Positions 28,546 through 38,781 of a stretch of 38,781 nucleotides of DNA are shown piece after piece (positions within the stretch are counted from its first letter, which is position 1; every line of letters starts with the position of its first letter). The stretch comes from an uncultured Prolixibacteraceae bacterium (GTDB lineage Bacteria; Bacteroidota; Bacteroidia; Bacteroidales; Prolixibacteraceae). A model generated the notes under the pieces. It was not told where the DNA came from, did not search any database, and was given only the letters and a program-made list of their open reading frames with translations. A program made the position numbers and the translations under genes. The stretch covers positions 1-38,781 of the forward strand of contig CAILJH010000122.1 in the NCBI GenBank assembly GCA_903834475.1, given 5' to 3'.

Positions 28546-31500
28546 ATGAAAGAATCAATCGATAAAAATAGTCAACTACTTTCTCCCGAAATTCAGGACG
28601 AATCCAAAAGAAGTAGTTGGAGCCTTCTGCGAATCGAAACAAAAGTTATTCGTAAAATAGCTCTGGCCTTGCTCATTTGGTTGCCGATGGTCGTAAATGC
28701 CGCGATCACATTGCCTGCCATACCGAGTAATGTAAGTCTGGCCAATCGGTTCGAGTTAAGCACCGAAATGATTATCAGGGTAAAAATAGGTGAAACCTAT
28801 TTGACCGGCGGTGCCTTGGTTGCATCTGTCAATGGTGAAGTCAGGGGTGCCCAGATGACTCCTGTTATTTTTCCAGCCACTGGGAATAAAGAGTATAAAG
28901 TCCTTGTTTTCAACGATAAACCCAACGGAGATTCAATCAGCTTTAAATATTACGACATTTCCGCCGATAAAATATACGACATCAAACAGAAGATTGAGTT
29001 TGTATTCGATTTGGTTCCTGACTTTGCCAATCCGGTAATCCTGACCGCTTTTTGTAAACCTCTTACCAGTGTTACCGGCCTGATACCTGAAAACGGAAAA
29101 GAAAATCAGAACACGACGGTGGATTTATTCTGGCAACCTTCGCCAAATACTGCATCATATAACCTGTTCGTTTGGGAAGACGGCACAACAATGCCCGTTG
29201 CACCTACAAATCCAAATATTTCCGCTACAACTTTCCGGCTCTCCAATTTAAAATACGGACAGCTTTACCGCTGGAAAATCGGTACCTTTAACGAATGTTC
29301 TTCGGTTGAAAGTGCCGTTCAGACATTCCGGATCATGCTTCTTCCCGACTTGACCGTAAGCAATGTTCTGGCTCCGGCAAATATCGAATCGGGCAGTATT
29401 TTTAACGTCAGTTTCAATGTCACCAACATTGGTGGCGGAAGCACTTCGGGTGTGTCCTGGTCGGATGCCGTGTATGTTTCGACCGACCAGACGCTGAGCA
29501 TTGACGACAAGTTGCTCTCAACAACAGCCAACATCAAACAACTAAAAGCTGACAGTTCGTATACTCAATCGGTAAGCGTTTCGCTTCCCAACGAATACGC
29601 CGGAGATTATTATTTCCTGGTTAAAACCGATGTTGCCAATACAGTTTCCGAACTTCTGGAAAATAACAACCTGGGAAAAACGGCCTCTGTTACTCATGTG
29701 GCTTTAAAATCACTTCCGGACATTCTGGTAAAAGACATTCAGCCCGGAAGTGGAAACGTCAATCCCGGTGATTCACTGAGCATCAGCTGGAAAGTTCAGA
29801 ACATAGCCTCAGTGCCAGCCATTGGTGGCTGGATCGAACGGATTTCGCTGATTCCGGTTTCAGGATCGAAACTTACGATTGACCCGAGTTTCGAATACGA
29901 CCTGGATCTGGCCGCCGGAACCTCCTTGAACCGGACAAAAAAAATTAAACTGCCTGAACTTCCAAAGTTCTCGGGTGATGCAAACATTGAAGTTGAGTTG
30001 ATTCCGCTCCCTGCATTGCAGGAATACCCGGCTAACAAAGCCAACAACAAAGCAACTTCGTCGAGTCAGGTAACCGTTGGAAATTTGCTGACTTTGAGTA
30101 TTCAGACCGCCGCGGTACTTGAAAATACACCTACGCCGGTTCGGTGCATCATTACCCGCAGTGGTGATTATTCAGCTGATTTACTGGTTAACCTGTCGGC
30201 CTCTCTGGCAGGACAAGTTACCATTCCGGCCAATGTAACCATTCCGGCCAACCAGTCTTCAGTTGTATTTAACCTCAGTCCGATAAACAATCTAATCATC
30301 GATGGCCCAAGAAATGTAGATATTACTGCCGGTGCAACTGATTATACCAATTCAACGAAAACGATTACCATTCTCGATGATGAAATTCCGGGACTGAAGG
30401 CCCAACTGAGCAAAAGCTCTGCCACTGAAGGCGAAACCATCACGCTGACCGTTACCCGCGATTTGGTAACTAATTTACCTTTATCGGTAAATTTTTCAAC
30501 CAATAAGCCGTCGCAATGGACTTTCCCGTCGGCATTGATTATTCCGGCAAACCAGGCTTCAGGCCAAACTACGGTGAGCATTACCGACGACAATATTCCT
30601 GAATTAACCAGCGATGCAATAATCTATGCCAATTCTGCCGGACTGACGACTGGCCAGGTTACGGCAAGCATTATTGACAACGATATTCCCGAAGTCAGTC
30701 TTCAGATTTTGACAGATACGGTTTCGGAATCTGGCGGAATTTATGCCACCTGGGGAGTCATCAAGCGGGTAAAAGGCAGCGACAACATTACCATGAATCT
30801 GACAGCCAACCTGAGCGATCAGCTGTTCTTTCCGGCCAGCGTCGTACTTCCGAAAGGAGCTTTAGAACAAAGGTTCAACATCGGGGTGGTTGACAACGCC
30901 ATTGTTGATGGATACCGGAGAGTAACTCTGACAGGTTCTGTACTCATCTCATCGTGCAATTGCCGGACAACGGCCCAAAACGGCGGAGTGGTGAATGCCG
31001 ATTTGGTCATTGCCGATAACGACGGCCCTTCACTTTCGGTTTCAATCGACCCGATTTCACTTCCGGAAGGAAAATTAAATGCCGGAACACTGACTATTAC
31101 ACGAAACACCCCAACGGATTTGGCCCTGGATGTAAACATTTCATATAACGACACTTCTCAGGTTAAAATTCAGCCTACGGCTAAGATTCTGGCCGGACAA
31201 AGGTCTGTTCAGGTTCCGATCGATACTAAAAATGATCATATCCAGAGCGGAAGCCAGATGGCATCCATTCAGGCCAGTGCAGCAACTTTCACTTCAGGTT
31301 TCGGTTATGTTTTTGTGACCGACCAGAACAAACCTGATCTTCAAATTACCGATATTGCATTAAATGTTAGTACCGCTGCAACAAACGATGTGATTGAAAT
31401 CAGCGGTTCGGCATTTAACGGCGGGTTTGCTACTGCACCTTCAGGAGTTCTCATTAATTTCTACAGTTCGCAGGACAAGACACTTGACGCAAGTGATGTC

Positions 31501-34500
31501 CTTTTGGGTGATTTTACGTTTACATCACCAATTCTGCAAGGAGCAGCGGCCAATTTCATGAAAACCGTCAATGTTCCTGCTCAAACCGGGAATTACTATA
31601 TCCTTGCAAAGATTAATCCGAATGAGACTTTGATGGAGTTGGTATATTTCAACAATGTTTCGGATGCAGTTCCTCTGACAATTACTCCGGAATACAATGC
31701 AACAGCAATTGCCGACAATACGCTGTACCTTCCAAATACAACCATTACCATTCATGGTTCAGCTTTGAATAAAAATAGCGAAAAAGTTCCCAACGTCGAT
31801 GTTGATGTGTACATTTTATCAAACGGAACACGGCGGGAACTGAAAGCAAAAACTGATAACTCGGGAAATTATTCCGTAGATTTTGTGCCAATTCACAATG
31901 AAACGGGGCATTTCGTTATCGGAGCCTGTTTCCCGAAACAAAACCTGAGCGACAGTCAGGATGCATTTGACATACCTGGGTTGCAGCTTACATCGACTTC
32001 GAACATTATCTGGGAAGTAAAACTTGGCCAGATCCTGTTTGGGAAAATCGCAGTCCGGAATACCAGCGAAGCACCTTTAAAACAAATAGTTATTCTTCCG
32101 GATAAACTTCCTTTAGGTTGTGAATTAAAGTTTGACACGATTGCTTTGCTTTCTGCAAACCAGACCTTAGAATTCCACTATACCCTGAAGGCTAACGAAC
32201 TAACCAGCGGAACGAATTACGAAAATATTAACTTTCATGTTCAATCTGCCGAAGGCGTTACGATCGATTTTCCGGCCTATTACTATTGTCAGGCTTTGCA
32301 GGGACAGTTAAAATCCGATCCGGTGGCGATCAATACCACCATGACCAAGGGAAAATCAAGGCAATATGAACTTCACATTTACAACAACGGAGCCGGACAA
32401 ACCGGTACGGTAACCGTCGGTTTACCCGATGTAAGCTGGATGAGTCTGGTGAGTTCGGCAACAATTCCGAATATTGCGCCAAAAGATACTGCAACGGTGA
32501 TTCTGAACCTTTCACCAACATCAGATATGCCTCTAAATACGCCCATTTCCGGGAGTATTGCTGTAAACTGTGTCAATGGCATTGGCGTACAGGTTCCCTA
32601 CCTTTTTGAAGTGGTTTCTCAGGAAAAGGGTGGTTTAAAAGTTGATGTGCTTGATGAGTACAGCTACTATACAGAAGCCAAACCACACCTGAAAAATGCA
32701 CATGTGGTCGTTCGTCATCCATTTTCCGGTGCAATTTTAGCCGACGGATTTACCGGAGACGATGGCACTTTTTCGGTTGACAGTCTGCCTGAAGGCTCTT
32801 ATAAAATGAGTGTTGAGGCCGACAAGCATGAAGGATTCCAGACCGTTATTACGATTGATCCGGGGCGTGTTAATGAACAAAGCGTATTTCTGAGTTTCCA
32901 GGCCATCACTTACTCATGGGAAGTAGTTCCAACCACGGTTCAGGACAGTTATGATGTTCAGCTGGTCATGAAATATGAGACGAATGTACCGGTACCGGTT
33001 GTGGTTGTTGACATGCCAACGGATATGCCGCAACTCGTTAATGACCAAACCTATCCATTTTTGATCACCTTGACGAACAAAGGCTTGATTACGGCCAAAG
33101 ATGTTGATATCACCCTTCCGCAAAACGATCCGGAATATGAGTTTATACTGAATTTCACCAAAACAGATCTATTGGCGCAGCAGGCCATTCAGGTTCCTGT
33201 TGTGATGCAAAGGCGGGCCGGGTTAAAATCAGCCACGACCACGCAAACGATTGCTTCTTCAGGACCTTGTACCGATTATGAAGTTACTATTTACGGATGG
33301 GAGTGTGGAAAGAATAAACAATGGAACAGAACCGGACATAATCTTACTTTTTCAGGAAGGTCTTGCGGGGGGTCCAGCGTCACTACTACGGGTCCTTCAG
33401 GCGGTACTCCCTGGTTTAATGGCTGGTTCTGGCCTCTTGTACCAAATAGGACGACTGGTCATTATTGGTTCAATCCTATCATATTGCCAGGAGCAGGAAT
33501 CAGTTCGTTTTCGGCCGGGTGCGACCCCTGTTTGATTGATTTGGGTCTTGGTCTCGCAGGATGCCTTCCTCTTATTGGAACTGCGGCCAATACTGCTGGA
33601 TGCATTAAAACATTCGTAGGGTTTGGTGGCATTTCTTTAGAGTTTGCGGGTGATGTTATCCTTTGTATTGCGGGATATATCCCTGGAGTAGATTGTTTGG
33701 CCGGTTTGGTTGGTGCACTTAAAACTTGTGGAATAGCTGCTTATCATTCGTTGAAAAGTGCCTCGATAATTGGCAGTACGCAGGGAACAATTTCAAAGTA
33801 CCCAATCATACAACAGGCATTTGATGATATGGCATATCTTAAATATCTCAATGATGCGCAGGTCGCCTGGATGAGTGAAGTGGTGGGGAGTATGGATTGG
33901 CAGTCGAAGCAAAGCTTTATTGACTTTCTCAATCTGTTGAATTCACTTTCCGTAAAGAATCAACCAATCGATCAGTCGCATCTTGCCTTGATAAAAGAAA
34001 AAATGATCGGAACTGACATTTCAGCGGACGAGATTGATGCAATTGTTACCCGGTGGAATAATTCAGTGGTCGCATTTAATCTTGGTATATATGCTCCTAC
34101 AGCCGATTATCCTGGAATTATTGATAACAACCTCCTTGCAAGCTATGTTTCAAAAGCTGATTCAACCCAGAATTATGCCCTTTCAAAAGGCTATGGTTCA
34201 GTTGGTGAATTATACAATGCATCTCAGAAAATCCTGAAAGCTGAAGTTGAAACAAGCCGAAACTCGGTTTGTGCCTCTGTTACGATCAATATTACCCAGA
34301 AAGTGGTTATGACCCGCGAAGCCTTTGAAGGTACGCTCACCATTTTTAATGGCCACACTTCTGAAGCCATGAAAGAAATCAAATTAAACCTGGATATCAC
34401 CGACGAAAACGGAGTTCCGAGCAACAATCTGTTCCAGATTGATACCAAAGCACTCAGTATTCTGACCGGAATTGACGGTACAGGATCTCTCGGTCCGCAG

Positions 34501-37500
34501 GAAAAAGGAAGCGCTACGGTTATTTTTATTCCTGAAAAAGGAGCCGCACCAACAGTTCCTAAAAGCTATTCATTCGGAGGTTCATTCTCTTACCTCGATC
34601 CGTTTACCGGGGTAACCGTAACCAAACCTTTATTCCCGGTAACACTCGATGTGAATCCAAGTCCCGATTTATGGCTGCACTATTTCATGCAGCGCGATAT
34701 TCTGGGCGACGATCCGTTAACACTTGATAAGGTTGAACCAATCGTTCCGGCTGAACTTGCTGTGATGATTCAAAACAATGGCTATGGCACAGCAAATGGT
34801 GTCCATATCGAAAGCGCCCAGCCAAAAATTGTGGAAAACGCCAAAGGACTCGCAATTAATTTTGCCCTGATTGGTTCGAACCTCAACGGACAACCGCGTC
34901 AACTGGGTTTGACAAACATCGATTTTGGGAATATCGCACCTAAAAAGGCAGCAATCGGTCAATGGTATTTTACCAGCGATCTGATGGGCCATTTTGTTTC
35001 GTATGATGCCAAAGTCAGTCATATCGATAGCCGTGGAAATCCTGATCTCAGCCTGATCAGCGGAGCTACTTTGCACGAACTGATTAAAAGTGTAGATGTT
35101 TATTCAGGAGTAGAAGATGGAATCAATGACTTTCTCGTCAACGAAGTTCAGGATGCATTGGAATTTCCTGATGTAATTTACCTCTCCAATGGCGGAGTTC
35201 TCGATGTTTATCCCGCAGTTTCCCAAAGTACTTCCGGAAATATTGCCTCAGCAAATCATGAACTGGAACTGCTGGTTACTCCCAAACAGATTGGTTGGAA
35301 CTACATCAAATTCAGCGATCCTGGTGGTGGCAACTATAAGATTGCCAGTGTAACCCGCGAAGATGGCCAGATCATTCCGCTGGATAATGTGTGGCAGACT
35401 TTTGTCACCATGCCCGACAGCAAAGAACCTGTCTATGAAAACATGATACATTTCCTTGATGTTTTCGCAGCAAACAGCACTCAAAAATATACGATCCGGT
35501 TTACCGCAAAAGACCAGAATCCACCGGCAATAGTGCGGTTCGATAATGTTCCTGCTGCCGCAGCAACTTCACCGGTCACTTCTGTAAACGTGGTATTTAA
35601 CCGGCCAATTGATCCATCGACTTTCAATTACGAAGACATGACCCTTCGAATTCAGGGTGGAGCTGATGTTATGGATAATACGGTGACAATCACTAAACTT
35701 GACTCGGTAACTTATAAAATTGATCTGACCACCAAATCACTTGAAAACGGATACTATGTTTTAACCGTTCAGACCAGCCAGATCAGCAGCCTGACGGGGA
35801 CCAGCGGACTGGTTGGAAAACAGGCAACCTGGACACAGTTCATCAATGTTCCGGCAGTAAGCGAATTCATTGGCTTACCCGACAACAAGGTCGGCCCGCC
35901 TTTCGATTTGTTACTGCTTCGCTTCAATCTGCCAATCGATCAGTCCACCTTATCGTCTGAACGGTTTACCCTGAAGAAAGATGGAAAATCGGTCTCAGGA
36001 ACTGTGACCGTAACGCCGATGGATACGAAAGGAATCTTGTTTCAGCTTTCAGGATTGAAGGATTTGATGTCGCAGGATGGAAAATACACACTGACTGTTG
36101 ATTTGCCAAATATCAAAACCATCGATGGAAACAACGGAATCCTGGTTCAAAGTACTCAATGGAAGGTTGACCAGACTGCGCCATTAGTAAGTCAGATCAT
36201 TCCTTCGACCGATGGCGGTTACGATTCGCAGCACCGGACAGCTTTCACCGTTCAGTTCGATGAACCTGTGAAAGGATTTGGAGTCGCAAACCTCGAGTTA
36301 TGGAAAGCCGGCATCAGACAGCCACTTTCACAGCTCGATTTCACAACTAAAAGTGACTCGGAATACCTGTTTACCCAATTCAGGATGTTGACCTATTATG
36401 ACGGCAGCTACCAGCTGAAGGTAAAAATGAAGGGTATTACCGATTTAGCCGGCAACTCACGAACCGATACGGTGAAGTACAACTGGATTGTTTCCCGCTC
36501 CATTCCAAAGGCAGTAACCAATTTGCACATCACGCCGGATATGGGATTTTCGGATACCGATGGGGTCACGGCAACACGAAACCTGAATGCAGTAATGACG
36601 GTAAACGAACCGAATTCGAGAATTCAAATCTATCAGACCGATCGGGTCAGTCCAATACTTTTGGCTGATGTTTCAAACGTAAATACCGGTCTGTTATCAT
36701 TACCTGTCAAATTGAGCTATGGGGGAAACATGACCTTGCAGGCATACAGCATTGATTCTTATACTAACCAGATAGTTACTGAAATACCTTTATTTATTGA
36801 TGAAGCCGGATTGGTTGGCACATGGAAAAATGCACCTGCAGTACCTGTGACTATTCAACCAACCTCGCTCCAGATGGAATTCTCAGACAAATTACTCGAC
36901 GATATCCTACTGAAAGATGCCCTGAAATTTGAACGCGACGGGCAATCATTGGGAACCGAGAATTTGACAATTTTGAAATCTACCGACAAACTCTATGTTG
37001 TTTCGGGAATGGATCAGGTTGGAAATGCAAAAGGAATTTACAGTTTAACTCTTGACCTGAGCAAATTGGCGAAGTATAACAGTGGTAAAGAAGGAGTTGG
37101 TACTTCCAAAGTAAATTGGACTGTGAGTAGTCCGAACACAGCTCCAAATGCCAATGCAGGAATTGATCAAACTGTAAACGAAAATACCCTGGTCACTCTG
37201 GATGGTTCAGGATCAAGCGATGCAAACAATGATGCGCTGACCTACTTATGGACAGCACCGGCAGGAATAACACTTAGTTCAGCAACAGATGCAAAACCAA
37301 CATTCACCGCTCCTTTAGTTAATGCAGATCAAACCTATACGTTTGATCTGGTCGTCAATGACGGAAAGGCGGATTCTCAGAAAGATCAGGTTATTGTGAC
37401 AGTTATGAATGTAAATAAAGCACCTGTTGCCAATGCCGGTCCTGATCTTACAGTGAGCCAGGGAGCAACTGTTTCGCTCGATGGTACCGCATCTACTGAT

Positions 37501-38781
37501 CCGGATGGAAATCCGCTGACTTACAGATGGACCGCTCCGTCAGGGATTACATTTAGCTCGGCAACTGCTGCGAAACCAACATTTACAGCTCCTGCAGTCA
37601 CCATAAATACCAGTTACACCATTCTTCTGGTTGTTAACGATGGAACTGTTGATTCACCTGCTGACCAGGTTGTCATCACAATAAAGACTTCAAATAGTGC
37701 TCCTGTTGCAAATGCCGGTCATGATCTGGCTGTTAATCAGGGAGCAACTGTTTCATTGGATGGTACCGCATCAACAGATCCGGATGGAAATCCACTGACT
37801 TACCATTGGACTGCACCGGCTGGGATTACCTTTAGTTCGGCGACTGATGCAAAACCTACGTTTGTAGCACCCGCAGTCACCGTAAATACCAGTTACACCA
37901 TTACCCTGAAGGTTAACGATGGATTGGTTGATTCACCTGCCGACCAGGTTGTAATCACAATAAAGACTTCAAACACTGCTCCTGTTGCAAATGCCGGTTC
38001 CGACCAGGCAGTCAATGAAGGTGCGATTGTTACTTTGGATGGTTCGGCATCTACAGATCCGGATGGAAATCCATTGACCTACAAATGGACTACACCGTCT
38101 GGAATTACCCTGAGTTCGACGACTGCTGCAAAACCAACATTTACAGCTCCTGAAGTGAGTGTAAATACGAGTTACACCCTTACCATGGTTGTTAACGATG
38201 GATTGGTAAATTCACCTGTCGATCAGGTAGTTATAACTGTAAAGCAAGTTAATAAGACTCCGGTTGCAAACGCCGGTCCTGATCAGTCAGTATATGAAGG
38301 ACAAACAATTACTTTGGATGGTTCGGCATCAACAGATCCGGACAGCAATCCATTGACTTACAAATGGACCGTGCCTGCAGGAATTACCCTGAATTCGGCA
38401 AATGTTGCAAAACCAACATTTACAGCACCTGCAGTAGCAATAACTACAAGTTACACCTTTACCCTGGTGGTTAATGATGGATTAGTCGATTCTCCTGCAG
38501 ATCAGATAGTAATAACGGTATTTCAAGCGAATAAAGGTCTATTGGCCTATGCAGGACCAGATCAGTCGGTTAATGAAGGCACAATTGTTACTTTGGATGG
38601 TTCGGCATCAAAAGATCCCAACAGCAATCCATTAACTTATAAATGGACCGTACCATCAGGAATTATTCTAAGTTCATCAACTGTTGCCACACCAACATTT
38701 ACAGCACCCGAAGTCAATGTGAATACAAGTTATACCATTATACTGGTAGTTAATAATGGATTGGTTGATTCTCCTGCAGAT
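28546..38781 (+). CDS. Giant secreted multidomain surface protein, tandem paralogue with expanded PKD array; 3' end outside window
   Basis: The frame is open from 28546 to the right edge (3412 codons, no stop). It parallels the preceding gene module by module: long n-region signal (MKESIDKNSQLLSPEIQDES, core IALALLIWLPMVVNA), a GETYLTGGALVASVNGEVRG module, FN3-like, CARDB, Calx-beta-like, carboxypeptidase-regulatory-like, a ten-cysteine core (residues 1575-1728) and Ig-like/Big_5-type domains. The difference is at the 3' end: where the paralogue has one PKD domain, this one has six by the window edge, in exact 93-residue steps from about residue 2866. Start choice: ATG 28546 matches the paralogue's N-terminus (shared KNSQL and IQDE); an in-frame ATG at 28525 would add seven residues. 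The T9SS sorting domain expected at the C-terminus cannot be seen. It is probably cotranscribed with the gene 101 bases upstream. Confidence 0.88.
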   Translation, partial: MKESIDKNSQLLSPEIQDESKRSSWSLLRIETKVIRKIALALLIWLPMVVNAAITLPAIPSNVSLANRFELSTEMIIRVKIGETYLTGGALVASVNGEVRGAQMTPVIFPATGNKEYKVLVFNDKPNGDSISFKYYDISADKIYDIKQKIEFVFDLVPDFANPVILTAFCKPLTSVTGLIPENGKENQNTTVDLFWQPSPNTASYNLFVWEDGTTMPVAPTNPNISATTFRLSNLKYGQLYRWKIGTFNECSSVESAVQTFRIMLLPDLTVSNVLAPANIESGSIFNVSFNVTNIGGGSTSGVSWSDAVYVSTDQTLSIDDKLLSTTANIKQLKADSSYTQSVSVSLPNEYAGDYYFLVKTDVANTVSELLENNNLGKTASVTHVALKSLPDILVKDIQPGSGNVNPGDSLSISWKVQNIASVPAIGGWIERISLIPVSGSKLTIDPSFEYDLDLAAGTSLNRTKKIKLPELPKFSGDANIEVELIPLPALQEYPANKANNKATSSSQVTVGNLLTLSIQTAAVLENTPTPVRCIITRSGDYSADLLVNLSASLAGQVTIPANVTIPANQSSVVFNLSPINNLIIDGPRNVDITAGATDYTNSTKTITILDDEIPGLKAQLSKSSATEGETITLTVTRDLVTNLPLSVNFSTNKPSQWTFPSALIIPANQASGQTTVSITDDNIPELTSDAIIYANSAGLTTGQVTASIIDNDIPEVSLQILTDTVSESGGIYATWGVIKRVKGSDNITMNLTANLSDQLFFPASVVLPKGALEQRFNIGVVDNAIVDGYRRVTLTGSVLISSCNCRTTAQNGGVVNADLVIADNDGPSLSVSIDPISLPEGKLNAGTLTITRNTPTDLALDVNISYNDTSQVKIQPTAKILAGQRSVQVPIDTKNDHIQSGSQMASIQASAATFTSGFGYVFVTDQNKPDLQITDIALNVSTAATNDVIEISGSAFNGGFATAPSGVLINFYSSQDKTLDASDVLLGDFTFTSPILQGAAANFMKTVNVPAQTGNYYILAKINPNETLMELVYFNNVSDAVPLTITPEYNATAIADNTLYLPNTTITIHGSALNKNSEKVPNVDVDVYILSNGTRRELKAKTDNSGNYSVDFVPIHNETGHFVIGACFPKQNLSDSQDAFDIPGLQLTSTSNIIWEVKLGQILFGKIAVRNTSEAPLKQIVILPDKLPLGCELKFDTIALLSANQTLEFHYTLKANELTSGTNYENINFHVQSAEGVTIDFPAYYYCQALQGQLKSDPVAINTTMTKGKSRQYELHIYNNGAGQTGTVTVGLPDVSWMSLVSSATIPNIAPKDTATVILNLSPTSDMPLNTPISGSIAVNCVNGIGVQVPYLFEVVSQEKGGLKVDVLDEYSYYTEAKPHLKNAHVVVRHPFSGAILADGFTGDDGTFSVDSLPEGSYKMSVEADKHEGFQTVITIDPGRVNEQSVFLSFQAITYSWEVVPTTVQDSYDVQLVMKYETNVPVPVVVVDMPTDMPQLVNDQTYPFLITLTNKGLITAKDVDITLPQNDPEYEFILNFTKTDLLAQQAIQVPVVMQRRAGLKSATTTQTIASSGPCTDYEVTIYGWECGKNKQWNRTGHNLTFSGRSCGGSSVTTTGPSGGTPWFNGWFWPLVPNRTTGHYWFNPIILPGAGISSFSAGCDPCLIDLGLGLAGCLPLIGTAANTAGCIKTFVGFGGISLEFAGDVILCIAGYIPGVDCLAGLVGALKTCGIAAYHSLKSASIIGSTQGTISKYPIIQQAFDDMAYLKYLNDAQVAWMSEVVGSMDWQSKQSFIDFLNLLNSLSVKNQPIDQSHLALIKEKMIGTDISADEIDAIVTRWNNSVVAFNLGIYAPTADYPGIIDNNLLASYVSKADSTQNYALSKGYGSVGELYNASQKILKAEVETSRNSVCASVTINITQKVVMTREAFEGTLTIFNGHTSEAMKEIKLNLDITDENGVPSNNLFQIDTKALSILTGIDGTGSLGPQEKGSATVIFIPEKGAAPTVPKSYSFGGSFSYLDPFTGVTVTKPLFPVTLDVNPSPDLWLHYFMQRDILGDDPLTLDKVEPIVPAELAVMIQNNGYGTANGVHIESAQPKIVENAKGLAINFALIGSNLNGQPRQLGLTNIDFGNIAPKKAAIGQWYFTSDLMGHFVSYDAKVSHIDSRGNPDLSLISGATLHELIKSVDVYSGVEDGINDFLVNEVQDALEFPDVIYLSNGGVLDVYPAVSQSTSGNIASANHELELLVTPKQIGWNYIKFSDPGGGNYKIASVTREDGQIIPLDNVWQTFVTMPDSKEPVYENMIHFLDVFAANSTQKYTIRFTAKDQNPPAIVRFDNVPAAAATSPVTSVNVVFNRPIDPSTFNYEDMTLRIQGGADVMDNTVTITKLDSVTYKIDLTTKSLENGYYVLTVQTSQISSLTGTSGLVGKQATWTQFINVPAVSEFIGLPDNKVGPPFDLLLLRFNLPIDQSTLSSERFTLKKDGKSVSGTVTVTPMDTKGILFQLSGLKDLMSQDGKYTLTVDLPNIKTIDGNNGILVQSTQWKVDQTAPLVSQIIPSTDGGYDSQHRTAFTVQFDEPVKGFGVANLELWKAGIRQPLSQLDFTTKSDSEYLFTQFRMLTYYDGSYQLKVKMKGITDLAGNSRTDTVKYNWIVSRSIPKAVTNLHITPDMGFSDTDGVTATRNLNAVMTVNEPNSRIQIYQTDRVSPILLADVSNVNTGLLSLPVKLSYGGNMTLQAYSIDSYTNQIVTEIPLFIDEAGLVGTWKNAPAVPVTIQPTSLQMEFSDKLLDDILLKDALKFERDGQSLGTENLTILKSTDKLYVVSGMDQVGNAKGIYSLTLDLSKLAKYNSGKEGVGTSKVNWTVSSPNTAPNANAGIDQTVNENTLVTLDGSGSSDANNDALTYLWTAPAGITLSSATDAKPTFTAPLVNADQTYTFDLVVNDGKADSQKDQVIVTVMNVNKAPVANAGPDLTVSQGATVSLDGTASTDPDGNPLTYRWTAPSGITFSSATAAKPTFTAPAVTINTSYTILLVVNDGTVDSPADQVVITIKTSNSAPVANAGHDLAVNQGATVSLDGTASTDPDGNPLTYHWTAPAGITFSSATDAKPTFVAPAVTVNTSYTITLKVNDGLVDSPADQVVITIKTSNTAPVANAGSDQAVNEGAIVTLDGSASTDPDGNPLTYKWTTPSGITLSSTTAAKPTFTAPEVSVNTSYTLTMVVNDGLVNSPVDQVVITVKQVNKTPVANAGPDQSVYEGQTITLDGSASTDPDSNPLTYKWTVPAGITLNSANVAKPTFTAPAVAITTSYTFTLVVNDGLVDSPADQIVITVFQANKGLLAYAGPDQSVNEGTIVTLDGSASKDPNSNPLTYKWTVPSGIILSSSTVATPTFTAPEVNVNTSYTIILVVNNGLVDSPAD
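33268..33729 (+). other. Cysteine- and glycine-rich core segment (copy in second giant)
   Basis: Residues 1575-1728. Ten cysteines fall in the same order as the paralogue (CTDY, ECG, SC, CDPC, GC, GC, LC, DC, TC). CLIDLGLGLAGCLP matches closely, but the linker after the third cysteine is unrelated in sequence and rich in Trp, Phe, Pro and Thr (for example PWFNGWFWPLVPNRTTGHYW). Confidence 0.7.
37141..38781 (+). repeat. Tandem PKD-domain array, 279-base period
   Basis: Successive repeat starts are at 37141, 37420, 37699, 37978, 38257 and 38536, exactly 279 bases (93 residues) apart; the sixth is cut by the edge. Each unit has the PKD-type frame APVANAGPDxxVxxG, TVSLDGTASTDPDGNPLTY, then FTAPAV and VNDGxVDSPADQVVIT. 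Units 2 and 3 are especially close in DNA sequence. The array is coding throughout. Confidence 0.93.

Noticed and set aside
19402-35484. Many antisense open frames of 60-130 codons, some occurring in matching places in both giant genes
   Set aside because: Matching pairs (for example 19948-20202 and 30342-30593) follow from the duplication of the sense gene. None shows a start signal or domain of its own.
28546-38781. Possible frameshift or pseudogene, because no closed coding frame covers this 10 kb
   Set aside because: The frame from 28546 is open without a stop right to the edge, and its last codons still read LVDSPAD in the PKD phase. The gene is simply cut by the window.
37141-38781. 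CRISPR-like or satellite repeat
   Set aside because: The period is 279 bases, units are coding and align to PKD domains, and there are no short direct repeats with unique spacers.

Overview
The window looks like a chromosome segment from a member of the Bacteroidota, probably a Bacteroidales/Marinilabiliales-type lineage. The evidence is C-terminal type IX secretion (T9SS) sorting domains on large secreted proteins, a periplasmic-propeller histidine kinase with a separate NarL-type regulator, a fused malic enzyme-phosphotransacetylase, and starts without clear Shine-Dalgarno sequences. The genus assignment is inference.

Layout. Positions 1-5309 hold ordinary genes: a dGTP triphosphohydrolase cut by the left edge (minus), a YgjP-like zinc metallopeptidase (minus), the malic enzyme maeB (plus) and a small secreted protein (minus). 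Two intergenic spaces here (1364-1450 and 4710-4785) carry the same kind of hairpin, built from repeated GTCATT on one arm and AATGAC on the other. Positions 5574-9288 hold a two-component pair: a propeller sensor kinase and a LuxR-type response regulator. From 9474 to the right edge run four giant same-strand genes with short gaps (113, 42 and 101 bases) and no obvious terminator between them. They are a 1516-residue beta-helix protein with a dockerin and a cohesin-like domain, a 1328-residue protein with three cohesin-like domains and three PKD domains, a 3425-residue multidomain protein, and a paralogue of the latter that is still open after 3412 codons at the window edge.

How they may work together. 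The first three giants have a signal peptide and a T9SS sorting domain; the fourth has the signal peptide and its end lies outside the window. The first carries a dockerin with two well-formed calcium loops, and the second carries three cohesin-like domains, so a calcium-dependent, scaffoldin-like cell-surface assembly exported by T9SS is plausible. No glycoside hydrolase or other catalytic domain is visible, so this is not an ordinary cellulosome. The two largest proteins are tandem duplicates made of CARDB, Calx-beta, carboxypeptidase-regulatory-like and Ig-like modules around a cysteine- and glycine-rich core. The two-component pair just upstream is the natural candidate regulator, which is inference.

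No gap between genes exceeds 300 bases; the longest is 264 bases (5310-5573). I see no tRNA, rRNA, CRISPR array, insertion sequence or phage gene.
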